Positions 61,065 to 64,000 of a stretch of DNA of 64,000 nucleotides are shown one piece after another (position 1 is the stretch's first letter; the number at the start of each line of letters is the position of its first letter). The DNA lies in NCBI GenBank assembly GCA_029262195.1, contig JAJCZX010000027.1, positions 68,677 through 132,676 on the forward strand, in the 5' to 3' direction. The notes under the pieces are model-generated. The model was not told the origin of the DNA. It saw only the letters and a list, made by a program, of their open reading frames with translations, and did no database searches. A program made the translations under genes and the position numbers. This DNA comes from Gemmatimonadota bacterium (GTDB lineage Bacteria; Gemmatimonadota; Gemmatimonadetes; Gemmatimonadales; GWC2-71-9).

Positions 61065-61610
61065 TCACTTCAGAAAGTAGTGGCGGGGTTCGGTGCCAGC
61101 TTCCGGGAGCAGCGTATAGTTGTCCCTCTCAGCCAGGACCTGCGCAATCTCACTTTCAGGGTCGCTGAGATCCCCGAAGAAGATGCTACTGGTCGGACAT
61201 ATTTCCTGACACGCCGTCGTACTTAAACCATCCTCAATTCTGTGCAGGCAAAAAGTGCACTTGTCGATTGAACCCGTTCGCGGATCGACGAACCGGGCTC
61301 CATAGGGACAGGCCGCGATGCAGGCCTTGCATCCCGTGCATTTGTCCGGGTTCACCAGAATCGTCCCTCCCGGGCCAACGTACGAAGCTCCGGTAGGACA
61401 CACCGTGACGCAGGGAGCGTTTTCGCAATGATTGCAACGTCGCGATTCGATGGTCATCGACAATTCCGGGTACGACCCTATGGTGCTGGTGAAAATCCAG
61501 TCCCTGGAGTGCCCATTGGGAACGTTGTTTTCTTTCTTGCAAGCGATCACACATGCGGCGCATCCTACGCAGCTTTTCGTGTCGATTGCCATTCCGTAGC
61601 GAACGCTCAT
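61065..61610 (-). CDS. Four-cluster [4Fe-4S] ferredoxin subunit (DmsB/PsrB type)
   Basis: A 181-residue electron-transfer subunit. Sixteen cysteines in four sets (SCVGCAACVIACK, CNHCENAPCVTVCP, CTGCKACIAACP, CTFC...CQEICP) bind four [4Fe-4S] clusters. It has no Tat signal and would travel with the catalytic subunit. The ATG overlaps the stop of the molybdoenzyme by 4 bases. Confidence 0.95.
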   Translation of the reverse strand: MSVRYGMAIDTKSCVGCAACVIACKKENNVPNGHSRDWIFTSTIGSYPELSMTIESRRCNHCENAPCVTVCPTGASYVGPGGTILVNPDKCTGCKACIAACPYGARFVDPRTGSIDKCTFCLHRIEDGLSTTACQEICPTSSIFFGDLSDPESEIAQVLAERDNYTLLPEAGTEPRHYFLK

Positions 61611-63865
61611 ACGTCCACCTCCTCTCGCCCGTCTGTCGCCACTTGGGGCGGAGCATCAACGGCCCTGACGAACGTCACAAAATTCACATTCATTCCCGTC
61701 CCACCCATGATGGGATCGGTTTTGTAGCGCGTGATTAGTTCGTTGTCGTCAATCCCCCGTCCCCGAGCAAAGCGAAGCTTCTCGGCTTTGTGGCCATAGC
61801 CATGCACGATGTACACAGCTTCGGGGTGAATGCGTTCTGTGACCTTGACCGGGGCCGTGAAGGTAGAGCGGACTCCGTCCTGGTTTTGCAGGTGCACCCT
61901 CTCGCCATCAGCAAGGCCCCATCGGCGAGCAACCGCACTATTTACCCATACAGCGTTTTCATCAAACACCTCGGACAACAGACGGTTGTTTGTCGTGCGG
62001 CCGAACGTGTGGGTGGGCGCCCTTCCAAAGAGGAGTCTGTAGTATCCCGGAGGAGGCGCCGCGACTTCGCCATCATGATACGTTGGCATCGGATCGAAAC
62101 CATACGACGCGAGCTTCTGTGAGTAAAACTCAATTTTTCCCGAGTCGGTATAGAACTCCGCTGGAGCACCGTCTTCGAAATAGAGAGGACCGTTCTCACC
62201 TCTTATCACTCCGGTCTCCTGCAACACGTGACAGTCGAGTCCCGCCTGTTCCAGGCGCATGCGGGCATATTCCATCGAGTCCTGCCAGGGAAAGAAATCG
62301 GTGAGGCCCAATCGGTTTCCCAGTTCTTTAGCGATCCACCAACCTGGTTTACTTTCGTACATTGGAGGTACCACTTCCTGCCGCACTGCAACAAATGCCT
62401 CCCTGTACCCAGGAGCCCTCAGTTCATCACATCTCTCAAGATAGGTCGCTTCAGGCAACACTACATCCGACCAGCCCGCGATCTCAGCAGGAAGGACATC
62501 AACCGTTACCAGAAATTCCAATTCCTGAATCGCCCGATATGTCTTCTCGGGATCCGGTAGAGTGGTTGGAAGATTGGAGCCGTAAACCATCCACCCCTTC
62601 ACGTCCGATTCAGTACGGAGGTTGCCCGGAATCGTGGCATCGCAAACACCCTGGGCCAACACCTGATCGCTCAGCGGATATGCTGAAGGCTCGGGGCGGT
62701 CAGTTGCGGTAGGATGTTGACGATAACCCGGGTAAGTGTAGGAGGGGATGTCCATGTATTGCGGCATGTAAAAACCGCCCCTCCGTCCCCACGACCCGAG
62801 CAACCCGTTGAGGATCGCGATAGCTCGCGACCGTTGAGTGTCGTTTCCGTACCAGGTTACGTGCCGTCCGGGATGAACCAGAGTCGCCGGCCTGGCCCCC
62901 GCCATGATGCGGGCAGTAATGCGAATTTTTTCCGGCTCGATTCCGGTACGCGCATAGGCCCACTCCGGCGTGTAAGCCTCCACGTGGCTTTTCAACTGTT
63001 CAAAACCGTAGGAGTAGTTCTCTATGTACTCCGCATCGTGAAGGTTTTCGCTTATGATCACATTCATCCATGCGAGTAGCAAAGCCATGTCGGTACCGGC
63101 TCGAATGGGCAGCCAGTGTCGTGCTTTTGATGCGGCGACCGAAAATCGCGGATCAACCACTATCACGTCGGCCCCATTGCGAATCGCCTCCGCAAAGTCC
63201 TGGACCTGAGTGTTGTGCATGTTTTCACCCAGATGCGACCCTATCAAAACAAGACACCTGGAATTCCGCATATCCGTGATTTCCGGAGACCCGACACCAG
63301 AGCCAAACGTCAATTCGAAACCGACTTCCCGGGGACCACGGCACTGTGCGTACGAAGGCGCCGCAATGTTTGGCGACCCGTAAGCCTTGAAAAGGTGTTT
63401 CATCCAATTGCCGCCATAGCCGTGCGAAAACAGTGCCAGGGCCGGAGCACCCCATTGCTCACTAACCCGTTGGAAGCGCTCGGCTACCTCATCCAAAGCG
63501 GTATCCCATGAAACCGCTTCGAAATCGGTACCACTGTTCCTGTTCACTCGCACGAGGGGTTGCTTCAACCTGTCGGGATCGTAAAGCAAGCCGGTACCGC
63601 CGGCACCTCTAGGGCAGAGCATCCCCCGGGACAGAGGATCTGCTGGATTGCCCTTGATCTTCGTTACTCGACCATTTTTTACATGGGCCAGGATTCCGCA
63701 TTTCCAAAAACACAACTCGCAGAATGTAGGAACGACACGATCGCCGTCAGTACCGGGGTCAGGTATATTGTTGCGATACAGACCGCCCCAATTCGTAGTT
63801 AGACCCCCCAACGCTGCCGCACCCGCGACCCCGCCACCGATCTGAATGAACTCACGCCGCTTCAT
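61607..63865 (-). CDS. Tat-exported molybdopterin oxidoreductase (PsrA/PhsA-like)
   Basis: A 752-residue periplasmic enzyme from ATG at 63865, with GAGGAA just ahead. The Tat signal is MKRREFIQIGGGVAGAAALG. The N-terminal [4Fe-4S] motif is CELCFWKCG...LCPRG. YAQCRGPREVG likely supplies the molybdenum-ligand Cys, and TTNNRLLSE and NSAVARRWGL are typical of the C-terminal domain. Neighbours (ferredoxin, NrfD, two YeeE) point to a sulfur substrate such as thiosulfate, polysulfide or tetrathionate; arsenate or other oxyanions are not excluded. The stop overlaps the ferredoxin by 4 bases. Confidence 0.9.
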   Translation of the reverse strand: MKRREFIQIGGGVAGAAALGGLTTNWGGLYRNNIPDPGTDGDRVVPTFCELCFWKCGILAHVKNGRVTKIKGNPADPLSRGMLCPRGAGGTGLLYDPDRLKQPLVRVNRNSGTDFEAVSWDTALDEVAERFQRVSEQWGAPALALFSHGYGGNWMKHLFKAYGSPNIAAPSYAQCRGPREVGFELTFGSGVGSPEITDMRNSRCLVLIGSHLGENMHNTQVQDFAEAIRNGADVIVVDPRFSVAASKARHWLPIRAGTDMALLLAWMNVIISENLHDAEYIENYSYGFEQLKSHVEAYTPEWAYARTGIEPEKIRITARIMAGARPATLVHPGRHVTWYGNDTQRSRAIAILNGLLGSWGRRGGFYMPQYMDIPSYTYPGYRQHPTATDRPEPSAYPLSDQVLAQGVCDATIPGNLRTESDVKGWMVYGSNLPTTLPDPEKTYRAIQELEFLVTVDVLPAEIAGWSDVVLPEATYLERCDELRAPGYREAFVAVRQEVVPPMYESKPGWWIAKELGNRLGLTDFFPWQDSMEYARMRLEQAGLDCHVLQETGVIRGENGPLYFEDGAPAEFYTDSGKIEFYSQKLASYGFDPMPTYHDGEVAAPPPGYYRLLFGRAPTHTFGRTTNNRLLSEVFDENAVWVNSAVARRWGLADGERVHLQNQDGVRSTFTAPVKVTERIHPEAVYIVHGYGHKAEKLRFARGRGIDDNELITRYKTDPIMGGTGMNVNFVTFVRAVDAPPQVATDGREEVDV

Positions 63866-64000
63866 GATTTCCTCTCTCTGGAACGACCCCCGTGACGGGT
63901 GCGCCCAACGCAGTGCCTTCGTTCTGGTTTTTGTTTTCACGCTCCCGCATGTAGTCGCACATGGTTTTCATCAGCGCGAGCGTGACCTCTGAGTTGAGCG
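63852..64000 (-). CDS. C-terminal fragment of an upstream gene, unrecognised
   Basis: A frame open from the window edge to TGA at 63854-63852, giving 48 residues (LNSEVTLALMKTMCDYMRERENK, then a Gly/Pro tail). It overlaps the molybdoenzyme start by 14 bases. A maturation chaperone or an upstream operon member is possible, but the piece is too short to name. Confidence 0.35.
   Translation of the reverse strand, partial: LNSEVTLALMKTMCDYMRERENKNQNEGTALGAPVTGVVPERGNHEAA

Noticed and set aside
61607..63865. Selenocysteine in the molybdoenzyme
   Set aside because: No in-frame TGA is present within the gene; a Cys takes the likely metal-ligand place.

Overview
The window is a dense, mostly single-direction stretch of bacterial chromosome: about 52 of some 60 genes lie on the minus strand, and many overlap by 4 bases (ATGA). 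Gene content points to an uncultured-type Gram-negative related to Gemmatimonadota. The support is MglA/Roadblock/DUF4388 modules, a DUF2723 membrane protein, a PadR-ADOP remnant, and a GlnRS with a C-terminal YqeY/GatB-like tail. This placement is inferred from family content, not from a marker-gene tree. No rRNA, CRISPR array, IS element or prophage was seen.

Layout. (1) 1-8270: a division and cell-wall (dcw) cluster, in transcription order rsmH-ftsL-like-ftsI/pbp-murE-murF-mraY-murD (cut by the window edge). (2) 8307-11451: a tRNA-Asp terminator, tRNA-Asp(GTC), a secreted TPR protein, tRNA-Val(TAC), a tiny membrane protein and a peptidase-MA-like protein. (3) 11445-22885: an unusual module with CheY, CheC, TPR proteins, two DUF4388+TPR proteins, three Roadblock/LC7-domain proteins, an MglA-type small GTPase and a protein with two tandem DnaA-like AAA+ domains but no DnaA DNA-binding domain. 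This is the best candidate for an undescribed system. (4) 22919-30019: housekeeping rluD, lspA, a DksA/TraR protein, ileS, a purine nucleoside phosphorylase, a DivIVA-like protein and a YggS-like PLP protein. (5) 30084-38924: DUF2723 protein, cdaA (c-di-AMP synthase), folP, ftsH, hpt, tilS and a TerB-like protein. (6) 39109-43361, plus strand: a GntR-regulated ABC transporter followed by two related secreted, cysteine-bearing, C-terminally anchored proteins of unknown function. (7) 43371-49016: hybrid histidine kinase, two poorly known proteins, a VanY-type carboxypeptidase, a membrane-anchored cold-shock-domain protein and a soluble Ser/Thr kinase. (8) 49177-58183: DsbA-like thioredoxin, LOG-family protein, PlsC acyltransferase, Na+/alanine symporter, GlnRS-YqeY, PadR with a truncated ADOP permease, and two unrecognised small proteins. 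(9) 58366-64000: a sulfur-metabolism operon with a Tat-exported molybdopterin oxidoreductase, a four-cluster ferredoxin subunit, an NrfD/PsrC membrane subunit and two YeeE/YedE transporters, one fused to a rhodanese-like domain lacking its catalytic Cys.

How the parts fit. The dcw genes make and polymerise lipid II. The MglA module looks like a polarity or switchable-localisation system with a chemotaxis-type input (CheY/CheC) and scaffolds (TPR, DUF4388). The terminal operon would reduce a sulfur oxyanion or polysulfide from the quinol pool and import sulfur compounds. These are inferences from family knowledge and gene order.
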